A stretch of 64,000 bases of DNA, taken from assembly GCF_013410775.1 (NCBI RefSeq), contig NZ_JACCFH010000001.1, forward strand, positions 2,232,001 through 2,296,000. The letters are read 5' to 3'. The notes under the pieces are model-generated. The model saw nothing but the letters and a program-made list of their open reading frames with translations, did no database searches and was not told where the DNA came from. This DNA comes from Sphaerotilus montanus. Its GTDB lineage: Bacteria > Pseudomonadota > Gammaproteobacteria > Burkholderiales > Burkholderiaceae_C. Shown here in pieces: positions 54,076-61,880 of this stretch; position 1 is the first letter of the stretch, and every line of letters begins with the position of its first letter. The position numbers and the translations under genes are program-made.

Positions 54076-55360
54076 CACTGCTGTCCGGTAAAACGCGAAG
54101 CCCAAAGTCTCCAGAGCTTGATCGGCGGAGTTGCGGCCCTCGACATGAAGGGCTATCGAACCCACTGAGGACCAACTCAGTTGTCGAGGAGCCGCAACAT
54201 GCAAAGCATGACACGACTGCAGGCGTTGTTGAAGCCACTGGCCAAGTCGGACGTGGACCGGCTGGCGCGTGAACACGGCGCACAACGCTATGGCAAGGGC
54301 GCGCTGACGGTGTGGGATCAGTTGCTGGTGATGCTGCACGGGCAGTTCGTGCAGGCACCCAGCCTGCGTGGAGCACTGCAGAGCTTCAATGCGCACAAGG
54401 CCCGTCTGGCTGCACTGCAGACGCACGAACTGCGCCGCTCGACGCTGTCGGACGGCAACCGGCGCGCCGGGTCGGCGACGGTGCTGTCGCAGGTGCTGCA
54501 AGGGCTGATCCGTCAGCTCGACGGCTGCCGCGACAAGCGTGTGCTGGGGGCGACCTCGCTGATCGACTCGACGCCGCTGACGCTCAAGGGGCGGGGCTTC
54601 GACGTCTGGACGCTGGGCACGAAGACCCGGCGTACGCAGGGCGTGAAGGTGCATGTGCAATGCGACGCAGCCACGCACGCCATCTCGCGCTGCGAGATCA
54701 GCGCCCCCAACGTCAACGATGTGGTGCAGGCGCGCCAGTGGGAGATCCAGCCGGGGACGACCTGCGTGTTCGACCGTGCCTACTGTGACTACGCATGGTG
54801 GGCGCGCATGATCCGGCAGGGGGTGAAGTTCGTCACCCGGCTCAAGCGCAACGCGGGCATGGTCGTCCTCGAAGCACTGCCCGTGCCCGAGACCGCCCGC
54901 GGGCGCATCCTTGACGACGAGCGCATCGCCCGCCGCTGGCGCCATCCCCGCAGCGGCAAGACATGGCGCGAGCCGCTCGTGCTGCGCCGCATCCGGCTAC
55001 GCACCGACGATGCACGCCTGCTCGTGCTGGTGACCAACGACTTCGAGCGCACCGCCATCGAGATCGGCGATCTCTACCGCTCGCGCTGGCAGATCGAGCT
55101 GCTGTTCAAGTGGATCAAGCAGCACCTGGCCATCCGCCGTACCTGGGGCACCAACGAGCACGCCGCTCACCTCCAGATCTACGCAGCCTTCATCGCCCAT
55201 GTCCTGTTGATGCTTCACCAGCAGGCCAGCCGCAGCACCACCGACTTGTGGGTGCTGCTGCAGCGCTGGCGATACGGCCTGTTCGAGCCCTGCGAGCAAG
55301 CCCTCATGCCTGTATGCGTGCCCCCTTGAGGGGGGCGTGGACGTTACCCGGACAGCAGTG
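54076..55360 (+). mobile_element. IS4-family insertion sequence
   Basis: A complete element of 1,285 bp. The terminal inverted repeats begin CACTGCTGTCCGG (13 perfect bases, then imperfect). The 10-bp direct repeat CGCTTTCGCG flanks it (54,066-54,075 and 55,361-55,370), a length usual for IS4-type target duplications. It sits within the right arm of a palindromic repeat. Confidence 0.93.
54199..55329 (+). CDS. IS4-family transposase
   Basis: A 376-residue DDE transposase with an N-terminal DUF4372-like domain and catalytic residues in SLIDSTPLTLKG, TCVFDRAYCDYAWW and the IS4 Y-(2)-R-(3)-E-(6)-K signature YRSRWQIELLFKWIKQHL. The ATG at 54,199 follows GAGGA at a good distance. The frame is intact, so the element may be active. 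Confidence 0.92.
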   Translation: MQSMTRLQALLKPLAKSDVDRLAREHGAQRYGKGALTVWDQLLVMLHGQFVQAPSLRGALQSFNAHKARLAALQTHELRRSTLSDGNRRAGSATVLSQVLQGLIRQLDGCRDKRVLGATSLIDSTPLTLKGRGFDVWTLGTKTRRTQGVKVHVQCDAATHAISRCEISAPNVNDVVQARQWEIQPGTTCVFDRAYCDYAWWARMIRQGVKFVTRLKRNAGMVVLEALPVPETARGRILDDERIARRWRHPRSGKTWREPLVLRRIRLRTDDARLLVLVTNDFERTAIEIGDLYRSRWQIELLFKWIKQHLAIRRTWGTNEHAAHLQIYAAFIAHVLLMLHQQASRSTTDLWVLLQRWRYGLFEPCEQALMPVCVPP

Positions 55361-55399
55361 CGCTTTCGCGAGGATGACGGGGGGCGTCTCTGCCGCAGA

Positions 55400-57559
55400 T
55401 CAGTCCGGGACTTTGAGCGTCGTGCCCGTCATCACGATCTGGTCGCCCGAGGCCGGTGCCGTGGCGATGGCCGGCACGTTGGTGGCCGAGAGCGCCGTGG
55501 CGCTGGTGGCCCGTGCCGTGGTCCGCACCACCTGGCTGACCGGCAGCGCGGCGCCGCTGTTCAGGTGGCTCCACATCGCGTTCAGCGCCTGGTTCAGGTA
55601 CGGGTGCAGCGGCACGGCCTTGGTGTCATAGCCGAGCAGCGCGCCGAAGGCGATGAAGGTGTCGAAGTGCTGCGCGTTGGTCACCTCGATGTAGCGCACC
55701 TTGGCGGCGTCGCTGGCGCTGTCGGTGAGCTGGTTCTTGCCGAAGTAGGCGCGGGCAGTGTGGTTGATCGGCAGCAGCGTGTCGCTGCGGCCGGCCACGA
55801 TGATCGTCGGCTTGCTGCGCAGCTTCGCGGTGAGCTGCACCTCGTTGATGCCGGCGATCACGCGGTCGGACTGGGCCTTGAGCGTGCCGGTGAGCGTCGC
55901 GCCCGTGGCCTCGTCCTTGCCGGTGACCAGCGAGCGCATGCACAGCGCGCCGTCGAGCGCGAAGTCGGCGGTGTTGCTGGTGGGCGAGACGGCCAGGAAG
56001 TCGAGCTTCGCGCCGCCGACCGACCGGTCGTAGACGAGGTTCACGCCGCCGGTCGGAGGCACGCCGTTGCCGCTGGCGAACAGGCCCGCCTGCGTCGCGG
56101 GGACTTGCGCGGCGACGTCGCCGGTGGCGGTCGTGTTCGCCATGCTGAAGCCGCACACGCTGTCGGTGACGCTGAAGCGGCCGTAGGTGTTGACGTAGGT
56201 GACGACGATCGAGTTGGTGGCGAAGCGGAAGTGCGACTGCTGGAAGAAGTTGCTCTCGGCCTGCCAGCCGTAGCTGTTGAGCTTGGCCAGCGCGGCATCG
56301 GCCTGCTCGGCCAGCGTGGCGCCGGTGAGCAGGCCCTTGGCGGCCAGTGCGGTGCAGCGGTTCTGCGCCGAGGTGGTGTATGCCGCTGGCCAGAACGCGG
56401 CCGACAGCCCCTGGTTCGCCTGCGCCGACAGCGCAGCGCAGGGCTGGTAGACGTTGGCGTAGGTGAAGTAGTCGATCAGCGGCTTGCTGTGCGTGGCCAC
56501 ATTGGCGGCGCCCTGCTGGATCGTCAGACCGGTGTTGGCGCCGGGCTGGGCGTTCGGCTCGGAGACCGCGACGCCGTCGATCAGGCCCTCGGTGTCCTGC
56601 TCGGCCGCGGCCAGCGCCGCGCCGCCACCGTTCGACACCGACGAGGCGATGACAAGGGTGTTGCCGGGGATGATGGTGCGGATCTTCTTGTTCGCGTCAG
56701 AGGCGGTGGCCGTGCCGAAGCGCTCGTTGAGGACGTAGAAGGCCAGCCGCACGGCATCAAGGGTGTTCTTGCCCCAGTCCTTCTCGGGGTTCTGCTGCGA
56801 GTGGGCGTGCTTGTAGGCGACGCGGTTGGGCGTGGCGGTGTTGAAGGCGGCGACGTCCGACGCGGCAGCGGCCGACTGGAAGACCGCCTTGCCGGCGGCC
56901 GTGGCGGCGGTGAGCATCGTGCCGTCGCGGGCCATCACGGCGCCGCTGGTCAGGTCGTGCAGGCCGTTGCCCGAGCCCTTGTCGGTGTAGGCGACCGCGC
57001 AGCCGCGCTTGAGGCCCCACTCGCCCGCCGTGCCGATGGCGCCGTAGACGCCGCGCGATCCGGACGAGGTGGCGGTGACGATGCAGGGCTTCTTCGCGTC
57101 GAAGCTGTCGGGTACCTGCACCATCAGCGTGACGTTCTGCTGGCCGGTGCCGTCGTCGGCAGTGGCGATGTACTCGCGGCCGGCGATCTTGCCTTCGCCC
57201 AGGGTGTTGCCGCCGTTCAGGTCGATGTTCGGACCGTAGAGCACGCCCATGCCGCCCGCGGCGGTGTAGTCCACCAGCGCGCGGTAGTTGTTGTAGATGG
57301 CGTTGCGGCGCAGTTCGGACGCGGTGGGCGTGGCCGGCACGGCGTAGGCGGGTGCGGCGCCCATCAGGCCGGTCTTGCCGAGGCCGCCCGTCAGCAGGTC
57401 GTCGGTCGTGCCGTCGTAGGCCTTCTCGGCGATCGCGCCGGCAATGCCGGCGGGCAGGGTGTTGATGTCGTCATGGCTGCTGGAGGCACAGCCGCCCAGG
57501 AAGATGGCGGCGAGGGCTGCGGCGGCAATGGGGGTGCGCTTCGGGATCGACTTGTTCAT
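55400..57559 (-). CDS. D-(-)-3-hydroxybutyrate oligomer hydrolase
   Basis: A 719-residue exported hydrolase that splits 3-hydroxybutyrate oligomers released from polyhydroxybutyrate. The signal peptide ends in a lipobox-like FLGGCASSS. The body matches the 3HB-oligomer hydrolase family (about 700 residues), including RNAIYNNYRALVDYTAAGGMG, VTATSSGSRGVYGAIGTAGEW, KHAHSQQNPEKDWGK and the nucleophile region IASSVSNGGGAALAA. The ATG at 57,559 follows GGGAGA. Intact and resident in composition. Confidence 0.9.
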   Translation of the reverse strand: MNKSIPKRTPIAAAALAAIFLGGCASSSHDDINTLPAGIAGAIAEKAYDGTTDDLLTGGLGKTGLMGAAPAYAVPATPTASELRRNAIYNNYRALVDYTAAGGMGVLYGPNIDLNGGNTLGEGKIAGREYIATADDGTGQQNVTLMVQVPDSFDAKKPCIVTATSSGSRGVYGAIGTAGEWGLKRGCAVAYTDKGSGNGLHDLTSGAVMARDGTMLTAATAAGKAVFQSAAAASDVAAFNTATPNRVAYKHAHSQQNPEKDWGKNTLDAVRLAFYVLNERFGTATASDANKKIRTIIPGNTLVIASSVSNGGGAALAAAEQDTEGLIDGVAVSEPNAQPGANTGLTIQQGAANVATHSKPLIDYFTYANVYQPCAALSAQANQGLSAAFWPAAYTTSAQNRCTALAAKGLLTGATLAEQADAALAKLNSYGWQAESNFFQQSHFRFATNSIVVTYVNTYGRFSVTDSVCGFSMANTTATGDVAAQVPATQAGLFASGNGVPPTGGVNLVYDRSVGGAKLDFLAVSPTSNTADFALDGALCMRSLVTGKDEATGATLTGTLKAQSDRVIAGINEVQLTAKLRSKPTIIVAGRSDTLLPINHTARAYFGKNQLTDSASDAAKVRYIEVTNAQHFDTFIAFGALLGYDTKAVPLHPYLNQALNAMWSHLNSGAALPVSQVVRTTARATSATALSATNVPAIATAPASGDQIVMTGTTLKVPD

Positions 57560-57717
57560 TGGAATCTCCCAGGGAAGGTGCCCGGTCGGTGTGCCGGGTG
57601 GATTCACCTTGCCACGCTGGCAGATTCACGCCATGCCGTAATCCCCCGAACCAGAGAAAACCCTGAGACGATCGTGGTGCGGCCGCGGCGCGGCACGGGG
57701 CTGAAAGTGGTGTGATT

Positions 57718-57764
57718 AATACCTATCCATACATGTGCTAATCTGCGCAAAATGAATAGGTATT
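57718..57764. promoter_or_regulatory. Inverted repeat around the tnpA start, probable TnpA binding site
   Basis: AATACCTAT (57,718-57,726) and its perfect inverse ATAGGTATT (57,756-57,764) bracket the region where the tnpA promoter must lie, the second half inside the first codons. This fits binding by the MerR-like domain of TnpA at the left end and possible self-regulation. Confidence 0.5.
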
Positions 57765-58378
57765 TGTCAATCGGCGAGGCCGCGAAATTGAAAGGCGTGA
57801 GCATCACGACGCTTCGGCGTTGGGAGGCTGACGGCAGCCTTGTGCCGACCCGCACTGAAGGCGGCCAGCGCCGCTACCTGTTGTCGCAGATCGACCCGGC
57901 AGCTGCCGCGTCGCGCCCGGTGGCGAGCCTGTTGACCGTGGCTTACGCCAGAGTCTCAAGCCACGACCAGAAGACCGATCTGGAGCGCCAGAAGCAGGTG
58001 CTGGAGCTGTACTGCGCCGCGCAGGGATGGACATTCGAGGTGATTGCCGACCTTGGTTCCGGCATGAACTACCAGAAGAAGGGGCTTCGGCGCCTGCTGA
58101 ACCAGATCATCGACGGCAAGGTGGGGCGCCTTGTCCTGACGCACAAGGATCGGCTGCTGAGGTTCGGCGCTGAACTGGTGTTCGCCATCTGCGAGGCCAA
58201 GGGCGTCGAGGTGGTCATCCTGAATCGGGGTGAAGACACCAGCTTCGAGGAGGATCTGGCGCAGGACGTGCTTGAGATCATCACGGTGTTCTCGGCTCGC
58301 CTGTACGGGTCACGGTCCCGGAAGAATCAGAAGCTCATCGACGCGGTGAAGAAGGCAGCCGAGGATGCGCAAGGCTGA
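57752..58378 (+). CDS. tnpA: IS607-family serine recombinase TnpA
   Basis: A 208-residue transposase: N-terminal MerR-type helix-turn-helix (YLSIGEAAKLKGVSITTLRR, 4-23, then RRYL) and a serine-resolvase catalytic domain (VAYARVSSHDQKTDLERQ with the nucleophile Ser69/70, and LVLTHKDRLLRFG). IS607 TnpA joins DNA without a target preference beyond a GG-type core. It overlaps tnpB by 14 bases. Confidence 0.93.
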   Translation: MNRYLSIGEAAKLKGVSITTLRRWEADGSLVPTRTEGGQRRYLLSQIDPAAAASRPVASLLTVAYARVSSHDQKTDLERQKQVLELYCAAQGWTFEVIADLGSGMNYQKKGLRRLLNQIIDGKVGRLVLTHKDRLLRFGAELVFAICEAKGVEVVILNRGEDTSFEEDLAQDVLEIITVFSARLYGSRSRKNQKLIDAVKKAAEDAQG

Positions 58379-60077
58379 CGAGCCGGAAGGCAAGACCTTC
58401 ACCTACCAGGCCCGCGTGCCGGTGGATGCGGGTGCAGCGGCGGCGCTGGACGCCTACGCCGAACTCTTCGGCCGGGTCGAGCGCACGCTGTTCGCGCAGT
58501 CCACGGCGCAGGGCGTGAAGCCCGAGAAGCTGAAGAACGAATACCTGAAGCGGTTCGGGATCACCGCCCGGCAGTTCAACGCCATCCGCGTCGGCTTGGA
58601 CGGAAAGACCGACTCGGTGAAGGAGCGCCGCACCGGCCTGATCGACGAGGCAAAGACGCGGCTGAAGAAGGCGCAGGCCACGCTGAAGAAGCTGGGCACG
58701 GCGCCCAAGTCCGAGACGCCCGAGGCGCGAGCGAAGCGGCTGGGCAAGCTGCACCAGAAGACGCGCCGCGCGGTCACCATGGCGGCCCGGCTGGAAGGCA
58801 TGCAGGCCGACCACAAGGCGGGGAAGGTCCGCATCGCCTTCGGATCGCGCCGGCTGTTCCGTGCGCAGTTCGACCTGTCGGGCAACGGCTTCGCGGATCA
58901 CGCGGCGTGGCGGGATGCGTGGCACCGCGCCCGGTCTGAGCAGTTCTCGGTGCTGGGCAGCAAGGATGAGACGGGCGGGTGCCAGGGCTGTGTCGCAACG
59001 CTGGCCGACGATGGCACGGTGTCGCTGCGGCTGCGCGTGCCCGATTCGCGGGTCTTGGCCAGCAAGTACGTCGAACTCCACGGCATCCGCTTCGCCTACG
59101 GCATGGACCAGATCCGCGCCGCCCTGGCGTGCGGCCGGGTGGTCGAGCGCGTGAGCGCCACCGGCAAGCCGACCAAGACCCGCGACGGCAAGGCGCTGAC
59201 CTGGCGCTTCGTGCGCGACGGCAAGGGCTGGCGCGTGTTCGTGTCCGTGTCGGTCGATCCGGTGGCCACGATCAGCACGGCGCAGGCCGGTGCGGTGGGT
59301 GCGGACTTCAATGCCGACCACCTCGCCGTGGCCGAAACCGACCGGCACGGCAACCTCATCGCTCACCAGCGCATCGATCTCGACACCCGCGGCATGAACG
59401 CCGACCAGCGCCGCGCCGCCATGGGTGACGCCGTGAAGCAGGTGGTCGAGCGCGCCCGCGCAGCCTCCAGGCCCATCGTCATCGAGCGGCTGGACTTCCG
59501 CGAGAAAACGGCCCGGCTGGAAGGCGCGGACCCGTGGCGTGCGCGCATGCTCAGTGCGCTGGCCTACAGAGATTTTGACTCGATGCTTCGCGCTGCAGCC
59601 TTCCGCAGCGGCATCGAGGTCATCGCGGTGAACCCCGCGTACACCTCCGTGATCGGCGCCGTGAACCACGCGGCCCGACTCGGCATCAGCGTCCACGCCG
59701 CGGCGGCGTTCGCCATCGCGCGTCGTGGACTTGGCTTGAAAGAACGCCCGTTCGCGGCCTACCGCAGCACTGCAACCGACTGCCAGCACGGCATCGTGGC
59801 GGTGCCGGCCCGCAACGGCGGCCATGTCACCTTCGCGCTACCTGCAAGGAATCGCGCGAAGCATGTGTGGACGCAATGGGCGGCCGTTCGTTCGAGCCAA
59901 TCAGCGGCCCATGCAGGGCACTTCCGGTCTGGCGCTGCGAAAGCGGCCCCGGCGCCTCTGTCTCAAGCCATTCAGGCCGTGAGCGCAACCCGGTGGACCA
60001 AGGTGCGATCCCTTGGCGCAAATCGTCAGCAGCACTGTTCGGCTGGCGTGCCTGTCTTCGACGATGTGCCTTTCTGA
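58365..60077 (+). CDS. tnpB: TnpB-family RNA-guided nuclease homologue, variant lacking the zinc ribbon
   Basis: A 570-residue protein, longer than typical TnpB (about 400). A charged helical N-terminal half precedes a RuvC-like core with Asp314 in VGADFNADHLAVAE and Glu374 in IVIERLDF. The segment VNPAYTSVIG (422-431) aligns with the point where TnpB proteins carry the CxxC zinc ribbon and then D-x-NA, but here it runs into RLGISVHAAAAFAIARRGLG with no cysteine pair and no matching Asp. It belongs to a TnpB branch with a rearranged last catalytic motif, or is nuclease-impaired. A GC hairpin overlaps its stop, where the guide RNA of TnpB systems usually lies. Confidence 0.85.
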   Translation: MRKADEPEGKTFTYQARVPVDAGAAAALDAYAELFGRVERTLFAQSTAQGVKPEKLKNEYLKRFGITARQFNAIRVGLDGKTDSVKERRTGLIDEAKTRLKKAQATLKKLGTAPKSETPEARAKRLGKLHQKTRRAVTMAARLEGMQADHKAGKVRIAFGSRRLFRAQFDLSGNGFADHAAWRDAWHRARSEQFSVLGSKDETGGCQGCVATLADDGTVSLRLRVPDSRVLASKYVELHGIRFAYGMDQIRAALACGRVVERVSATGKPTKTRDGKALTWRFVRDGKGWRVFVSVSVDPVATISTAQAGAVGADFNADHLAVAETDRHGNLIAHQRIDLDTRGMNADQRRAAMGDAVKQVVERARAASRPIVIERLDFREKTARLEGADPWRARMLSALAYRDFDSMLRAAAFRSGIEVIAVNPAYTSVIGAVNHAARLGISVHAAAAFAIARRGLGLKERPFAAYRSTATDCQHGIVAVPARNGGHVTFALPARNRAKHVWTQWAAVRSSQSAAHAGHFRSGAAKAAPAPLSQAIQAVSATRWTKVRSLGANRQQHCSAGVPVFDDVPF

Positions 60078-60091
60078 GCAGCTTTGCTCAG
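60074..60091 (+). ncRNA. Hairpin at the tnpB 3' end, candidate part of an omega RNA or a terminator
   Basis: CTGAGCA-GCTT-TGCTCAG forms a perfect 7-bp stem overlapping the tnpB stop codon, about 35 bases before the estimated right end. In IS605/IS607 elements the TnpB guide RNA comes from this region and ends beyond the element border. No T-run follows, so a simple terminator is less likely. RNA boundaries cannot be set from sequence alone. Confidence 0.4.
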
Positions 60092-60127
60092 GCTTGGGTA
60101 CGTCTGGATAGGTTTATAGGAACGGTG

Positions 60128-60859
60128 TCATTGCACCAGGGTGGTGAGCTGGTCGAGCGCGGCGAGGTCCATCGGCTCGAAGCGGCTAAAGTGCAGGTCC
60201 TCCAGGATCTTCTTGCCCGCCGGATCGGTGGCCATGCCACACAGCACGGCGCGCACGTCGTCGATCCGCCCGGCCAGTTCGGGGCCGACGCAGAAGCAGT
60301 GCGAGGCGCTCTGGCTTTCGGTGGCGGCGACGATTTCCAGCGCCTCGCGGGTCGAGGCGCTCAGGCCATGCCACGTCTCGTTGAAGACGAAGCCGACATC
60401 GGCCTGTCCGCCCAGCACGGCCTGTGCCGCCTTCAGGTGGTTGCCCGCCATGTGGAAGCTGCAGTCGGCCATTGGAATCTGCAGCTGGTTCAGCAGCGTC
60501 AGACCGAGGAAGTGCACGATCAGCTTGTCGGTGGCCGAGGCCACTTTCAGCGGCCGCGTCGCCGGCAGGCCGACGCCGCGCCGGGCGACCAGCATGGTCT
60601 CGTCGAACACCCCTGCCGGCCGTGCGACTGGCACGAAGCCGCGCTCCTGCACGTACCGCAGTGCGCTGTACGGATTGGCGTAGACGAGGTGGATACCGCC
60701 TGCGAGCACCTGCTCGCGCTCGACGTTGAAGTTGTCGCAGGGCTCGAAGCGCATCGCCAGCCCGAGCTGGCGCTGCAGGTAGGTGTTGATCAGGAACCAG
60801 CCAGCGAGGTTCTTGGCGGTGTCATGCGGGCAGACGGACAGTTGGTAGCGGGTGGACAT
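60128..60859 (-). CDS. PhnD/SsuA-like substrate-binding domain protein without a signal peptide
   Basis: A 243-residue protein of the PhnD-like periplasmic-binding fold (PF12974-like). Typical segments are QVLAGGIHLVYANPYSALRY, HLKAAQAVLGGQADVGFVFNETW and ATDPAGKKILEDLHFSRFEPMD. The ATG at 60,859 gives MSTRYQLSVCPHDTAKN with no export signal, and no ABC permease or ATPase gene is adjacent. It could be a cytoplasmic sensor-type protein or an orphan binding protein whose signal was lost. The IS607-type element ends at its 3' border. Confidence 0.72.
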   Translation of the reverse strand: MSTRYQLSVCPHDTAKNLAGWFLINTYLQRQLGLAMRFEPCDNFNVEREQVLAGGIHLVYANPYSALRYVQERGFVPVARPAGVFDETMLVARRGVGLPATRPLKVASATDKLIVHFLGLTLLNQLQIPMADCSFHMAGNHLKAAQAVLGGQADVGFVFNETWHGLSASTREALEIVAATESQSASHCFCVGPELAGRIDDVRAVLCGMATDPAGKKILEDLHFSRFEPMDLAALDQLTTLVQ

Positions 60860-60956
60860 CGTGTGGGGGGCGAAAATTCTGGGAGATGGCCCCGATTCTC
60901 CGTAACTCCGCTGACGACCGAAGGTCGGGAGACCCATGGAACTTCGGGGTTTCTCT

Positions 60957-61469
60957 TCAGCCCATCAGCGCGCAGGGCACCGACCAGAGCAGCTGTCCGG
61001 GCTGGGGGCTGCGGGGCTCGACCGTGATGCAGGTCAGCGAGGCCTTCTTGATCCGCACGATCGGGTGCGGGCTGCCGAGCAGGCGGCTGATCAGGTCGGA
61101 CAGGTCCGGCTCGTGGCCGACCATCCACAGCGAGTCGGTGGCCGGGTCCGCGTCGATGCTGTCGCGCAGGTGGGCGAGGGCTTCCGGCGTCGGGGTGCCG
61201 AGCCGCAGCCAGTCGACGATCTGCGGCATGGGGCAGTCGGGCAGGCGGTGGCTGAACTGGGTGGCCGTCTCGACCGCACGCACCAGCGGGCTGCTGAGCA
61301 GGCGCTGGGGCAGCAGCCCCTGGCGCTCGCAGAAGCGGGCCACGGCGCGGGCCTGGCCGAGGCCCTTTTCGGTGAGCGCACGTTCGGCATCCGGCATCGG
61401 CAGGGTGCGGTCCTGGGCCGTGGCGTGGCGGAGAAAGTAGAGGGAGGTCGGCACGGGGGGCATTGTCAT
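60957..61469 (-). CDS. sixA: Phosphohistidine phosphatase SixA
   Basis: A 170-residue histidine phosphatase with the catalytic RHG-type motif YFLRHATAQD (His15), the second region SSPLVRAVETA and the conserved MVGHEPDLSDLI. SixA removes phosphate from histidine residues of phosphotransfer proteins. Length equals the family norm (about 160). It has its own start and is 97 bases upstream of the PhnD-like gene on the same strand. Confidence 0.9.
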   Translation of the reverse strand: MTMPPVPTSLYFLRHATAQDRTLPMPDAERALTEKGLGQARAVARFCERQGLLPQRLLSSPLVRAVETATQFSHRLPDCPMPQIVDWLRLGTPTPEALAHLRDSIDADPATDSLWMVGHEPDLSDLISRLLGSPHPIVRIKKASLTCITVEPRSPQPGQLLWSVPCALMG

Positions 61470-61880
61470 CCAGTCCTGATCCAGCGGGGGGCTGGCCTGA
61501 ATGGAAGCTGTTGGAATCCGGCTCCGCGTCGCGTGGGGTCTGAACCTGGCGCTCTCTGCACCTCAGCCCGCGGCGATGGGATCGTCAGATTCCAACAGCG
61601 CCACCGTCAGCGCGCCGCACGGGGCGTGCGCTGCGCAGTCGTTGTCGTTGCCCGGTGCGTCCCGGGACAACATGGAATGCATTGACGCATGGCGCCGCGC
61701 AGCGCAAGTAACCAGATCTGCCCCGTACCTTTGTCGGGCTTGGTCGATCCAGGTGGTTCAATGGGCCTGTATCCGCTTAAAAACGTGCAAATTACCCATT
61801 TATTGTGGGATGTCCCCGTGATCCGGGGGTTCCGTTGCAAGTGCTTTCGATGCGTGCGGTAACAAACCCGCACCGGATCG
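61470..61880. other. Gap between sixA and the truncated acetoacetyl-CoA synthetase
   Basis: 411 bases without a supported gene. It holds a pair of perfect 12-base inverted repeats (61,507 and 61,588) and an AT-richer stretch at 61,780-61,805. It shows no trace of the missing 3' end of the synthetase in any frame I inspected. The sixA promoter should lie in the left part. Confidence 0.5.
61507..61599. repeat. 12-base inverted repeats 69 bases apart
   Basis: GCTGTTGGAATC (61,507-61,518) and GATTCCAACAGC (61,588-61,599) are perfect inverse copies just upstream of the sixA start. They could be paired operator sites, a long stem-loop, or the ends of a tiny 93-bp mobile remnant. Confidence 0.55.

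Larger units (their letters stand above)
57711..60125 (+). mobile_element. IS607-type element (serine-recombinase TnpA plus TnpB)
   Basis: It contains tnpA (57,752-58,378) and tnpB (58,365-60,077). The borders are approximate because IS607 elements have no target duplication. Near the left end ACCTATCCA (57,721-57,729) is repeated inverted near the right end (60,105-60,113). AATACCTAT/ATAGGTATT (57,718-57,764) flanks the tnpA promoter and start codon. The element lies between the oligomer hydrolase promoter region and the 3' end of the PhnD-like gene. Confidence 0.8.
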
